64,000 nt of DNA from Hydractinia symbiolongicarpus (lineage: Eukaryota; Cnidaria; Hydrozoa; Anthoathecata; Hydractiniidae): positions 9,513,501 through 9,577,500 of the forward strand of contig NC_079880.1 of the NCBI RefSeq assembly GCF_029227915.1, written 5' to 3'. Positions 48,046 through 59,559 of the stretch are shown piece by piece (positions within the stretch are counted from its first letter, which is position 1; every line of letters starts with the position of its first letter). Position numbers and translations under genes: made by a program. The notes beneath the pieces were generated by a model that was not told where the DNA came from, searched no databases, and saw only the letters and a program-made list of their open reading frames with translations.

Positions 48046-50076
48046 GCTATTAGAAAATGCATTTTTACCCAAGAGAAGAAACTTAGAAGTCTAACTAAAA
48101 ACGTCGCACCACCGTTTACAGCAGACGAAATTGTCACCAATTTATCTTCGTACAGTTTGCTTGATGATGAGAGTGAAATTTTAAAAAATGGTCTGTCTTT
48201 TGCCATTCCACCATCAACACTTAGGAAAACAGATGTGTTTGTTTCGTTTGAAATGATTTATCGATTTATGTCCTCAAATTTGAAAGATAAAAATGATGAT
48301 AATCTTTTAAAGTCCAGCCTATCACATATTGCGAACAGTTATTACCACGATTACCGACCCAGTCGCGAAGTTATTAAAAAACATGGTATCCTGAAAAAGT
48401 TGAAGAAAAACAATATTGTTATTTTAAAGCCGGACAAGGGAAATGGGGTAGTAATCTTAGACAGAAAGGATTATGAAAAAGGCATCTTGGATATCATTTT
48501 AGACACTACTAAATTTAAAAAACTCGACGAAGATCCAACATTGAAGAGAGAAGGACAGTTACAACGTTTTCTTAGGAATTTAAAGAAAAAAGGTTTTTTT
48601 AGTGACAAAGTGTACAACGATATATATCCCAGTGGTTCTCAACCGGCCAGAATATACGGCCTTCCTAAAATGCATAAATCTTTTGGAAATTTACCTAAAT
48701 TTAGGCCTATTATATCTTCTATAGGCACATGTAACTATCAACTTGCCAAGTTTTTAGGTGGTTTATTATCTGATGTAATTCCCAAGGATTACTGTACTGC
48801 AGATACTTTCACTTTCGTTGAGGAATTAAAAAAGGTGAGTAAATCCAACAAGTTTATGGTTTCTTTTGATGTTTGTAGTCTTTTCACGAACATACCATTG
48901 AATGAAACATTAGATCTTGCAGTTCAACTTGTAATTGCCGGAAATCGTAAACTCAAAATCACAAAATCTGAACTAAAACAATTATTCGTTTTTGCAACGT
49001 CATCCTCGAATTTTTTGTTCAATAATGAAATGTATGAACAGGTCGATGGTGTTGCCATGGGCTCACCGCTGGCACCTATTTTAGCGAATCTTTTCATGGG
49101 CGTTAAAGAAAAGGAATGGATAAAAAATTACTCGGGTTGTGGCCCAACATACTACCGTAGATATGTGGATGACATCTTTGCTTTATTTAACGATGAAAGT
49201 GAAGCGTTGGCCTTTTTTGAATACTTGAATCAGAGACACCCTAATATAAAATTTACCTTAGAAAAACAAGTTGATGGTAAACTTCCTTTTCTTGACATTC
49301 TAATTGAGAACACCAGTGACAAATTTTATACTTCTGTGTTCCATAAGTCAACCTATACTGGCATTTTAACTAATTATTTTAGTTTCACTCCCAAAATCTA
49401 TAAAATAGGTCTCATTAAAACACTAATTGACAGGACTTTCAAAATTAACAACAGTTGGAAACACTTTGACATTAATATTAGGGCTCTGACTGAAATTTTG
49501 AGAAAAAACTTTTTTCCTACAAAACTAGTAAACCGCCATATTTCAAATTACCTTGATTAGAATTTTTCTACAGCTGTCAGTACAGAGACAACTAATGTAT
49601 TAGAAAAGAGGTATTTTAAATTGCCTTTTATTGGCAAGTACTCTAATACTGCCAAAGGAAAAGTCAATCAACTTGTCAATAAGATGTGTAAAGAAATCAA
49701 TGTGTGCCTCGTTTTTAAGTCGTGTAAAATTAAAGATTATTTTTCTTGCAAGGACCGAGTTCCTGAATCTTTTAAATCTGGACTTGTGTATAAATTTGTT
49801 TGTGCTAGTTGTAATGCTAGCTATGTGGGTGAAACCACCAGACACATTTCTAGTAGAGTTAAAGAACATTTGAAAACTGATAAAAACTCACAAATATTTA
49901 AGCATATGCAGTCAAATCTTAACTGTAAATTACTATGTAACGAAAATTGTTTTTCTATTTTGGATCATGCAGACACTGATTGGCAGAGGAAACTCAAAGA
50001 GGGTATGCATATTTCTTGGTTGAAACCAGACCTCAATAAACAAGTTCAGCATTGCATCATCAATTTATCCGTTTAA
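48034..50076 (+). pseudogene. Penelope-like reverse transcriptase and GIY-YIG endonuclease, one in-frame stop
   Basis: The RT (48,034-49,560) shows YHDYRPSREVIKKHGILKKL, ILKPDKGNGVVILDRKDYEK, ARIYGLPKMHKSFGNLPKFR, SFDVCSLFTNIPLNETL (catalytic D), GVAMGSPLAPILANLF and YYRRYVDDIFALF (catalytic DD). The frame stops at a single TAG (49,558-49,560) and continues in the same frame with AVSTETTNVLEKRYFKLPFI. The GIY-YIG region follows: CKIKDYFSCKDRVP, VYKFVCASCNASYVGETTRH (CxxC and the Y..G motif), SRVKEHL and WLKPDLNKQV. 49,621 minus 48,034 is divisible by three, so apart from the TAG it is one open frame of about 680 codons. The enzyme would nick the target and reverse transcribe the element RNA. 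A few N-terminal residues may be missing at the inverted junction. Confidence 0.88.
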
Positions 50077-50378
50077 TTTTATGTTTTGTATTAGCCGCTT
50101 GTTCAATATCGTTTTTGTTACTTAGATATTGATTTAGCATGTGTAAATTCATTTAATAAAATTAAAAAATTGTACTTTTGGGAAATATTTAATTGTCTTA
50201 AACAAATTGTGTATATAAATTTTATTTAACTAACTTTTGTTAGTTTATCTAATATTATTTTGTCAACATGGATTAGCTTGTGTATAATTCATATAAAATT
50301 GTACTTTTGGGAAATATTTAAATAACTTTCGGAAAAAAATTTTTGTATAAAGAGTGTATGTATCAACTTTTGTATAAT

Positions 50379-50480
50379 GTTCTGAAGATGACTTTGGTAA
50401 AGTCGAAACATGTTAAAAATAAAACGTGTCGTAATTTTTATGAAAATACTTTGCAATCTTGTGTTGCTACGAAGTTTTGG
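50379..50480 (+). ncRNA. Hammerhead-ribozyme-like motif in the Penelope 3' end
   Basis: TTCTGAAGATGACTTTGGTAAAGTCGAAACATGTT contains CTGAAGA (hammerhead core CUGANGA), a stem GACTTT/AAAGTC, and CGAAAC, then a short ACATGT stem with GTT as the possible cleavage triplet. One extra U lies between core and stem, and stem I pairing is weak. Hammerhead motifs are known in Penelope-like elements, so this is probably a related but imperfect, perhaps inactive, version. Confidence 0.4.
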
Positions 50481-50557
50481 AAAAATTTCAATCATTTTAG
50501 TATGTTGTATATTTACATTACTATGCTATATATATGTTCTTAGTATACAAATTTGTC

Positions 50558-50625
50558 TTGGCCAGAACTTGCACCTGGATTTGCTACAATGTAGATGTCT
50601 TACTTTAGACGACCAAGACTTTCGT
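50558..50625 (-). repeat. tRNA-derived SINE head, right of the Penelope element
   Basis: On the minus strand GTCTTGGTCGTCTAAAG and AATCCAGGTGCAAGTTCTGG correspond to the left copy (GCCATGGTCGTCTAATC and AATCCAGGTTCAAGTCC). The two face each other across the Penelope insertion, so an inverted SINE pair or a fold-back element probably existed before it landed. Confidence 0.55.
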
Positions 50626-50753
50626 TTTTTTCACAAATATGTACAAAATAAAAAAAAAATCACTAGATAAAACTTATATATATATACATTAAAATATAAC
50701 TTTCACTGATGTAAGTTATCAAATGGATTTAGTGTTCTATTAACGTAGTCCCA

Positions 50754-52066
50754 CTACCAATCCACCATGCCTTCTGGAGAATTAAAGTATGCCATAAAGC
50801 CATCACGAATATCTTTTGCAGTTTTTGAATAATTATTAGAGCCCAGCTGTCCTGCAGTTACTAAGCCAGTGAAACCTTTAGTTACTAAGCCAGTGAAACC
50901 TTCAGTGTCCTTGCTCCAGTCCCCATCTATTTGTCCTTCGGCATCATCTTGGTCAACAAAACTAGGAGGGCAATAATTGTAATCACCGAATAAACATTGA
51001 CTTTTCATTAGGTAATTATGTAAAGCACCAACTGCTTTTGTTATCAAGGAAACTGTTTCCACTTGTGCGATGATTGGTCTCCTGAATATCCGAAACCGTG
51101 ATGTGGCTATCGCAAAGCAGTTTTCTATTATGCGTCGTGCTCTAGACAAACGGTGATTAAATACTTTACGCTGCATTGTTAATCCACTTACTGAAAAGTG
51201 TTTAAGCATGAATAGCTTCATCTGAAAAGCATCATCAGCAACAAAAACATATGGATAGTGCTTGCCATCAGAGGTCATATCATTATTTGTCATTTACTAA
51301 ATTATTGTCAATAACATATCCAAGCTTACGGCCTTTATAAACTCCATCATCACTTTGACGACCAGCATCACCAATATCAAATAACGTAAACTCATATGTA
51401 GCATTACATACTGCAAGCAACGCAATGCTATGCTATGAGTTCTTTTTTTAAATTAAAATAATCAGACCCAGATCTTGCTGAAGCTCGCATGACCACATGC
51501 CTACCATTTATAGCACCAAGGCAATGTGGAAAATTCCATTTTTCTCCAAATTCATGAGAAATCTTTATCCATTCCTCAACTGTTGATGGAACGGGAAGAA
51601 AACCTTCCTCTTGAAGAATGTTCCAAATTACAGAACACGTCTCTCGGATTATTCAACTTACAACTACAAAAGGACTTACTCGATAACAACTACTAATTGT
51701 TCCTTGTGCATCACCAGTAGCTAAATACCTTAACGTTATACAAAGTCCTTCACTGGGTGTTGCTACATCTTTAGTTCTGGAGCTCTTTAATATGAATGGT
51801 GCAACCCAAGACAGAAGTTCTTCAAACCTTGTTGGCTTCATTCTGAACATTCGAAAGAAATAATAGTGGTCAAACAACATTAAATCTTTCACCAACACAT
51901 AAAATTCTCCTTTGTATTTAAGTTCTTTAATAAGTCTTCGAACCCACATGCTTTTCTTACGAATTGGTTTCTTTCTTCGAGCGTGCTGATACATTAACAT
52001 TACTGTTATTATTGAGTAAATTAAGTGAACCAGATGAGATACTTGCTGAACAAGTGATATATGCAA
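50754..52066 (-). pseudogene. PIF/Harbinger transposase
   Basis: The minus strand encodes a Harbinger nuclease in three frames. At 52,066-51,653: RRKKPIRKKSMWVRRLIKE, FFRMFRMKPTRFEELLSWVA and LCITLRYLATGDAQGTISSCYRVS (the N-terminal helical part). Around 51,650-51,430: IRETCSVIWNILQEEGFLPV...WNFPHCLGAINGRHVVM (first catalytic D replaced by N in 'GAINGRH'; the family usually has GAIDGKH) and SGSDYFN. At 51,293-50,754: YVFVADDAFQMKLFMLKHF (second D) and FNHRLSRARRIIENCFAIATSRFRIF (third, E). Stops and a damaged middle (51,300-51,440) make it inactive. No Myb-like partner gene is seen. Confidence 0.8.
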
Positions 52067-52260
52067 ACAATATTCAACTATAAAACAAACTATGCTCTAT
52101 TTATAATAATATTTTATCACTACTATCTATATATATCACTACTATTGAGTAAATTAAGTGAACCAGATGAGATACTTGCTGAACAAGTGATATATGCAAA
52201 CAATATTCAACTATAAAACAAACTATGCTCTATTTATAATAATATTTTATCACTACTATC
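52009..52260. repeat. 133-bp tandem duplication
   Basis: The segment ATTGAGTAAATTAAGTGAACC to CACTACTATCT occurs twice with a 133-bp offset (52,011 and 52,144), nearly identical, overlapping the start of the Harbinger coding sequence. Recent slippage or unequal exchange. Confidence 0.85.
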
Positions 52261-52304
52261 TGTTTCAAAATCATTAACCAAATGCACCATAATTCCCACT
52301 GTGA

Positions 52305-53560
52305 AGTTGTTCTTTGTCAGATTCAAATAATTATAGAGGAATAAGTTTTATACCTATTTTGTGGAAACTGCTTGAATGCCATTTGGATTTAAAAGTAAAA
52401 CATCTACCATCCATGCATCATTTGCTTTTAATCACACAATAAAACATACAAACAAACATAAAAGTCCTGTCTTCGTTTGCAGTCTCGATGCAGAGAAAGT
52501 TTTTGATAGTTGTGATTGGGAAATTTTATTCAAAAAATTAGAATCAGTAGCGATACCCAGAATATAATTGTTAGCCTCAAAAGCCTCTACTTGCAGAGTT
52601 GTGCAAATGCCACGTATTGTGGTCACCAGTCTTCATTATTTCAAATTACACCAGGTGTTAAATAGGGATCAATTCTTTCAGCTCATCTCTACAACATCTA
52701 TACTAACGATCTTTTGGAAAAAATTAATAATTTAAATGTAGGTACTACCATCAATGGCCTTAAAACTGGTATAATAGCTTATGCGGATGATATAACCTTG
52801 ATGAGCTCCACCTTATCTGGTTTGCAGAAAATAGACAAATGTATTGATTATGGTTATAGACACAAAATAAAATTTAATGGGCAGAAAACAGAATTTATGG
52901 TATCTAGGAAATCGCACATTAGAGAACCCAAGATCTTCGTTGATAACACTGATGTAAGGTCGAATAAAAAAATAAAAACGTCGGATTTTACTGATTGGTT
53001 AAACACTGTCTTGCTTCCATTGACTCATCTCAAGTGGAACAAAGATTGAAAGAATTTAGAGCTTGTACTGATATTTTGTTCCGTTCAGGAGCTCGCTTTT
53101 GCCAACCGAACACAATATTCACGCTTTATAAATCTCTGCTTTTTTCAAAACGTTATATGGCTTGGAACTATGTAATAGTAATCAACATTTCAAGCTACGA
53201 ATCAAATCAGAATCAACTGCTGCATTAAAACAACTATTCAACGTGTAAGAACATAGTCTAAATGTTCTTGAGTATCTTGGTGATGATATGCTAAATATAC
53301 GAAGAGTTAATATGTTACATCTGCTGATGGGGAAGGTTATTACACGACATATACTTATCAACATGCTTTCTTCAGAATCGAACCCATAGGATAAACATTT
53401 ATATGACGCTTTTGAGAAACACTCCATTGATGTATTTTTATTTATTATGTACTGACGTAAAAAGGAATGGAAACAAGACGCTAATATCCCTCCTTTTGTA
53501 ATGAGCTCAAAGAGTGCTTAAATAACTGGTAAAGAACTGATAGTCGCATGACATTTAAAA
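52305..53560 (+). pseudogene. CR1/Jockey-like non-LTR reverse transcriptase
   Basis: Plus-strand translation in shifting frames gives NNYRGISFIPILWKLLECHL (the 'YRPISL' block), FGFKSKTSTIHASFAFNHTI, VFVCSLDAEKVFDSCDWEIL (motif A), a damaged motif B region with HQVLNRDQ, GIIAYADDITLMSS (catalytic YADD), KIKFNGQKTEFMVS, and C-terminal parts such as TLYKSLLFSKRYMAWNY and LNVLEYLGDDMLNIRRVN. Many stops, so it is an old fragment. It is a separate copy from the one at the left window edge. Confidence 0.75.
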
Positions 53561-53744
53561 ACATTATGGAGATCCACATCCCACAAAGATAGTATTAAAA
53601 ATATATATGTATATATTTTTTACGATGTTTAAAATAAACTCATAACCGGGTTCATTTAGAGCGGCATTTCGAACGAACTTAGAGAATGAATCCTTCAAGA
53701 AACGAAAGAACTGAATAAAAAAGGATGTAGTTTGTTGTTCTTAC

Positions 53745-53805
53745 CCTGAGGGAATATCGACAAGCATGGATTGTCTACATCTGCTGAACCGTCGCTGTTG
53801 TCCAT
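53745..53805 (-). CDS. Candidate host first coding exon
   Basis: On the minus strand an ATG at 53,805 opens MDNSDGSADVDNPCLSIFPQ and meets a GTAAGA donor at 53,744. The region above it (53,806-54,440) is richer in CpG than anything around and free of repeats, as at a promoter. The exon is short, so support is modest. I do not recognise the protein. Confidence 0.35.
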
Positions 53806-54440
53806 TATTTCGTCGCGTAGAACATTTTCACGGAGAGCGACGTTTTTATTTTTTTAGTCGTTTTTTCGCGTTTATTTTTGCCCTAACCCCGGACTACATA
53901 AATGCGCTTACGTGAAATTCTGGGTCTCAAAAACATTTCCCGATGTTTTTTAACCGAATATTTGTTCGTTAAAGTTGCGTTAAAATAACTATTTGCAGCA
54001 CATGTGCAAGCGTAGGAGATTTATTGAAACCGGCCAATTTTCCTTCTTTTTCTTTTTTTTTTTTCGTCCGGCAATTTGACCAAAACGCCATCGATGATGT
54101 TTCCATTGCGGGGGCAACTTCTTGTAATGCCGTATAGTGCAACCAATCACGTTCGAGTATTTTTGTGACGGAAAGGACCACCAATCAGGGTGCAGGTCGA
54201 CTTTCTTTGTGTTGGAAAATAATCCCGGGGGGATCTCAATTTTTGTTTATTTTTAAACGTTTTTATTCTTTTGTTTTGTTTTTTAAAAGCCCCACGGGAT
54301 CGTTATGGAATAATTAATTTTTACCCCCGGTTTACTATGTGCGCGCCGTATATCACGGAAACGAGTTCTTTATCAACTGAAAAAGGAAACCGAAGCGAAG
54401 AGGGTTGTCTCTTTTCCAAAGTAAGCCTGTAAGGAGTTAT
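53806..54440. promoter_or_regulatory. CpG-richer, repeat-poor stretch, possible bidirectional promoter
   Basis: Contains many CG steps (for example ttcgtcgcgtagaac, gcgcgccgtatatcacgg, accgaagcgaagagg) in a genome that is otherwise CpG-poor and AT-rich. A candidate coding exon starts on its left on the minus strand, and a donor-like AAAG/TAAG or AA/GTAAGC occurs on the plus strand near 54,420. No TATA box stands out. Confidence 0.3.
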
Positions 54441-56894
54441 TTCAAAGAAGGCATGCCAATGTTTTCTCATCATGAGGTTAGTTTAAAAAGCCAATATGTT
54501 TTTCTATATTCTTCATTTTTGTGTGCTGCGACGGAGGTTATGTCGCATTCCAATATGAATGTAATTCGAATCTAAAGGTAGAAAACGAAGTTAATGTTGT
54601 TGTCAGTAATATAAAACGAAGAAAAACGTACGATGATAAAACATCAAAAAAATGAATTGATTGGAAATGTATCAGGCACAAAAGAAATTGATTGGAAATG
54701 TATCAGGCAATAGACCTATTTCCATCATTTTCGTTCCGCGGAATATACATACCAAAACACCGAATAACATGAAAGCGAGATTACTTATAAGCAAATTTTT
54801 AGCTTGCAGCGAAGTAGTGCAGGTATGGTTTGTTTACTTGCAATATTTGCAAAATTTATTTGTCATACGGATTGTTATTAACATTTGGTGATAATATGGG
54901 GTAATAGCATGTATCATTGGGCCGTTCCAATGCTTTCGTTTATTATTCTTGGTGTTAAAGGAGCTAGGTATTAGCTAGCTTTGAATATGATATGAGTAGC
55001 TAGCTAGTTGACTGGCTGACTTGTTTAAAACAAACGTGAAATTTCAAGCTGTTTATCAAAATTAGTGTTGTTGCTGGTATATATGCTGTGTCTCCAGTTA
55101 TTGAGTGTACTTTATTTTTTAAACAACATCTGTGAAAATAACATTACCCAGGCTTACTAAAAACTATAGTTTTTAAATAGTTGTTGAGTTCCTTGTGGGT
55201 GCCTTACCTCGTTTATTTTTTTCCAAGGGAGGGTAGTTTTGGAACTATTTATAACTCACAATTTACACATTTGTGATTTCAGAATTTAGATACTAATTTG
55301 ACATGATGGGGAAAGTTGGACTTTTTTTCCTTTTCACAAAACAATTTAAAAATTGTTTGAAAAAAAACACAAAATAGTTACTGAGGTAACTGCCTAGAAA
55401 TTAAACTTTCCGCAAAATTCTGTGCACAAAATGCTTGTCATGTTGAACTTTAACTTTAATAAGTGAAAACAATGTGAAGTGAGTTTTCTATTTTTACAAA
55501 TCGACACTTTGGAAAAATTTCACCCAGTTTTTTTTTTATGTAAATAAACAATTTGAACAATTCTGCATTCATGTAAGCAAGAAAACAAAATACATGAGGA
55601 CCTGGTTTTTAAGAACATTAAGACTGAGATTTTGACAAAAATTAAGCAGGTTTACAGCCGAAATCCAGAGATTCTTATAAGAAAATTTATTCTAAATACT
55701 TACAAAAATGTAAGTATTAAAGCTAACCATCACAATGTTTAATTAAAATGTACGATTATTGACAGTCAGTAAGAGCGGGAGAATTGACAGAGGGAGTGTG
55801 ACAGTTTCATAATCACAACAGCCAATAGTTTGAAAAATGATTAGTTAGTTACTCATGCAGCTAAGCTGTAGGCAACAACCCTGGAAAAAATACTTGTGAA
55901 AATTCTATAGGAAAATCCAGCCTTTCCATTTTTCTTGATGTTGAAATCTCTTTTACTGCTCCCTCCCCTTTCCCCCGACGTTACAGGTTTCTGGAGTACT
56001 TCTGTTAGCATTAGTCAAGCATATTCAATATTGATTTATGGGGAATGGAGAGCTCAAAATGATATTCACAATATGTTTTCGAGGGTGTAGCTTTTACCTG
56101 CTGGCTACTTTGGCTACCAGCAAGCTAATTTTAATTTTTTTAAATGATCAGTGTAATACGAAGTACCGCTGAGCGTTAGTTAACCTTTTATTGAGCTGTA
56201 GTAAATATTTTAACTTTTTTGTCATAATTTTTGTAATTAATTCCTTGTAAAAAGGGAGATTTGTGCTTTTAGAGGCATGTTCTCTAGAGGAGTACAACCT
56301 CTAGCTTATTACCAAAGACCTAACAGGTTGAGTTCATCATTGCGGTGGCTTGCCACCTCTTTGTAAATTATTTTCACCAACACCCTCTTTAACTACGTTT
56401 TGAAACTGTCGGTTAAAAGCTATAAAAGTCAACACTTTGTTGATACATTCTTTAAATTTGCATGTAAACAACCAGCATTCGATATTTGCTAACAACTAAT
56501 CTGGTTTTCATGTTATTCTGCATTTTCGCATGCATATTTCGCGGAACCATATGCATATGGAAATAAATCTATTATATACATCTTCAATTTGTTCTCTTTG
56601 GAATAAAGCAAAGTTTAGTATTAGAAGTAAAAAACTGATTGAACTGATTGCAAGACATACTCTGAAAAATGAGTGCGGAGTTTAGAATATCCTAAGAATA
56701 TGTCTAAGCTTGATAGTTTGTTTTAATTATAAACTATGACGCACAAAATTGATTTGAAGTTTACTTTTTTTATTGTATATCAAAATAGCTGAATTTTTTC
56801 GTGTCCAAGCGATGGGCCGTCACATGTAGTAGAATTGCCATTAGCCAGGAACTTATAGCATGCTTTATTTTATTAAGGCATTATTTATTTTCAG
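54441..56894. other. Mostly unrecognised; candidate exon near 54.75-54.83 kb and a third USP-type tail
   Basis: A plus-strand frame at 54,661-54,834 ends MKARLLISKFLACSEVVQ at a GTATGG donor and might be an exon, but a 24-base direct repeat (TTGGAAATGTATCAGGCA twice) sits in it. At 56,225-56,375 is a third copy of the USP-type retroelement tail (AAAAAGGGAGATTTGTGC, TCTCTAGAGGAGTACAACC, CACCTCTTTGTAAAT). The rest shows nothing I can support. Confidence 0.4.
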
Positions 56895-57032
56895 GCCATA
56901 GTGATGTTAAGAACATATTGAGAATAATGAGGATAGCATTTGTCAAAAAAGTTAAGAACATCAAGGCTGAAACTAAAACACACAATTCTCATAAAAACAG
57001 CGTGTGTATCCTAGAGAAGAATTTACATCAAC
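56895..57032 (+). CDS. Candidate host exon interrupted by the BEL/Pao insertion
   Basis: Begins after ATTTATTTTCAG in phase 1 and reads HSDVKNILRIMRIAFVKKVK, then THNSHKNSVCILEKNLHQ. At 57,032 the BEL/Pao LTR begins. The duplicated target TCAAC after the other LTR (63,250) continues with TGCAAAAA and a GTAATT donor, giving LHQLQK. The empty site therefore reads as an ordinary exon. The next exon candidate at 63,562 joins in phase. Function unknown. Confidence 0.4.
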
Positions 57033-57524
57033 TGTTGGGGCGGGTGCAATCAATCAAGATTCGTTTACTTAGACACACGTTGAAGATTTTTTGCTAAACA
57101 AGATACAAGAAAATATAGTATCCAAACAAACTAAAATTGACAAAAAAAATCGTTTAAATTCTACTCCGATCCTCCGACCCTGTAGTGTGCCTCACTAGTG
57201 GGTGCAAAGGATCAAGAAACAGACGCAGGGTCACTAAAATAAAATATAACTTACTACCTTGTTCGCGATTAGACACTAAACATTCACCCGCGTGCACTTC
57301 CACTAAGTAAAACAAGAGTTCCACTGAACTCTACTAAATCCACATTGAGATTCTATCATCACAAAAAGCTTCACACAGCTTGTTTAAATTTTAATTTCTG
57401 TGTAAAAACAGACAAAAACGCCCTTGTAAGCAAGAACGCGCTAGGAACAAATAGCAGTTCAACCGTGCGTTGTTCCCAAGACATATACCCGACGTAATAT
57501 AAACTAATTAAAACGGCATTAACA
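57033..57524 (-). repeat. BEL/Pao 3' LTR
   Basis: 492 bp, matching the other LTR over most of its length but with about 50 extra bases in the middle (57,270-57,400 region) and scattered substitutions. The divergence between LTRs indicates that the insertion is not brand new. Confidence 0.9.
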
Positions 57525-57557
57525 TCTGGCTCCCCACAAGATTTCCAGTCGAAGTCT

Positions 57558-58617
57558 TGTCACGGCTCCTCAGATGGGGAGTCGGACTCAACAAGCAGTA
57601 CAATCTTCGCTATCGCACGGACAACTTCTTCTTCAATGACACGCAACTTGACTTGTTGAACATGATGGAACTTGTCAGGAAATACATCGGTTATTCGCGC
57701 CATCGGCTAGGAGTTTCGAGGTGCGTCAGGTACCATCAGCAGTACGATGTCTCCAACACGAAAATTCCTTCGGCTTTTTCATTTGGATTTCTCTTGCAAC
57801 GTTGCAAGAAATTGTTTTTGCCATCGACTCCAAAATTCGTTTGTGATATGCTGTATGCGTTGCCAACGACGTCTACTGTATACGTCAACAGCATCAAATG
57901 CTCCAGGTGGAGGTGCAATAACCCTTGTTTTTGTCATGAGAAGGTTGCTTGGCGAAATCGGCAGCAGACTTTCTGGATCACTTAAGGTGGTCACCGTCAA
58001 TGGCCTCGAGTTGACAACAGCCTCAATTTCGCATAGCAGTGTGCGCAGATTTTCATCGTTGATGCTGTGGCCATGGGTCTTCAAAAGATCTTCCGATATA
58101 GATCTCACTGTGCAAATTTGCCGTTCCCAGACACCATCGAAATGACTAGCATAAGGTGGATTTCTTCGCCATTCAATTGCATCACAACCATTGTCATTGT
58201 GAAATGTATCAATTTTTTCACGATCCAATTCCTTAAAAGCACGCTTGAATTCGTTATCAGCACCAACAAAATTCGTGCCGTTGTCACTTCTGATGGTTCT
58301 GACATTTCCACGACGTGTGATGAATCGTCGCAGAGCTGCCAAGCACATGAATATGACACCATATCGTTTGACTTCTAAGCGCCTTTTTTCTTTATCAAGA
58401 TGGGCCAAACAGATCAACTCCACAATAAGTAAACGAAGCAGCCTCGTTTACACGATCCTCTGACAGAGGACTCATTTGTTGTATTCCAACTTTTCCTCTT
58501 TGGGTCCGACACTTTACACATTTCCAAATCACGCATCGAGTTAACGAGTTCAAATTGGGAATCTAAAACCCGTTGTCTCTGACTTCGTTGATGGTAAGCC
58601 CTCTTCCACCATGACAT
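57558..58617 (-). pseudogene. BEL/Pao integrase
   Basis: Minus-strand pieces: a zinc-binding start with CVIWKCVKCRTQRG near 58,520 (out of frame), then GVDLFGP near 58,410, YGVIFMCLAALRRFITRRG, TIRSDNGTNFVGADNEFKRA (second catalytic D), and NPPYASHFDGVWERQICTVR with the third residue region. Next are LLCEIEAVVNSRPLTV and SPSNLLMTKTRV, and, after a break at 57,779, RRNFRVGDIVLL and PMARITDVFPDK (DUF5641). It would join the cDNA ends to target DNA. At least two frame breaks. Confidence 0.8.
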
Positions 58618-58656
58618 ACTCGTTTATGACACCATTCAACAATCAGCACCGCAATT

Positions 58657-59291
58657 TTAGACTCCTTTGGGCAGTCTACCACCAACTCGAATCAGGTTGT
58701 TGTCATCGAGAGACAATGACAACTTCTGCAGGGAACCTTTTGTGGGCCATTCATTTTGATCACTGCTCAAAAACTTCTTGTAATCTTCAGCCAGATAATG
58801 CTGCTGTAGAATTCGTATGGGAGAGAATTCAGCTTTCTGAATGTCATCTACAGTGACCAGAACAGGACCAGGGGCCGCGTCGGATCTCAGGGTCATTCTG
58901 TGTCTTTTTGGACCACCAGTCCTCACAGCAGGATTTGAATTCGTCGATACATAGTGCCAATGATTTGGTTTCGTCACTCTTCGTGTGTACGCAACACGAT
59001 TGGCGACGAACAATCTGAACCTTTTCGAACTGTTCTTGATATACCCAAGGACAACTTAGATTCGCTGTCAACCTCGTACTCAAGCTCTCTTCTAACCAAG
59101 TTGCCAATTTTAGCGGCCAATGCTGCAGCAACCAACTCTAGGCGAGGCATTGTAGTTTGCTTTGACGGCGTTACTCTAGTTTTGCCCATAACCAATGCGC
59201 GATGAATTTTGTCGTCTTCATTGACAAGTCTAACATAGCTCACTTGTCCATACGCAATTTCACTTATGATGGAACTTATGATTGATAACAA
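58657..59291 (-). pseudogene. BEL/Pao RNase H
   Basis: Contains VMGKTRVTPSKQTTMPRLEL and AAALAAKIGNLVRRELEYEV (start of the BEL-type RNase H), then VFVANRVAYTRRVTKPNHWH and STNSNPA, which follow it in the family. The parts lie in two overlapping frames (59,291-58,974 and 59,013-58,657), so at least one frameshift is present. Confidence 0.65.
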
Positions 59292-59559
59292 CCGTCATTT
59301 GGTTGCTAGTTGACTTTGGAGGTTGATCTTGAAGCCCATTGAATCATTTTGCAGTGTACTCCAAGTGCACGATCAAACGGCAGATTCGTCATCTCAAGAT
59401 CGCAATCTTTCACACCCATTCTTCTTTCATTTTCAGGTATCTGCTGAAGTGCTTCGACTTAATTGCTGGTGAACTTGGTGAGACGGAATCCTACTTTTGA
59501 ACAAATCTCCATCAGCTTCACAATTGTGCCACAGCAGATTGAATGTTGGGTTTCGACTT

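Larger units (their letters stand above)
46742..50492 (+). mobile_element. Penelope-like element with inverted 5' arm, flanked by 12-bp target duplication
   Basis: The insertion spans 46,754-50,480 between two copies of AAAAATTTCAAT (46,742-46,753 and 50,481-50,492). The right part is a sense copy with RT and GIY-YIG domains. The left part (46,754-48,045) is the reverse complement of 49,083-50,378, so the element reads as a 1.3 kb inverted repeat around a 1.04 kb spacer. The last 102 bp of the sense copy (50,379-50,480) have no inverted counterpart. The arms are almost identical, so the insertion is young. Penelope-like elements are known for inverted or tandem partial copies, variable target duplications and hammerhead-like motifs in their ends. 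Confidence 0.88.
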
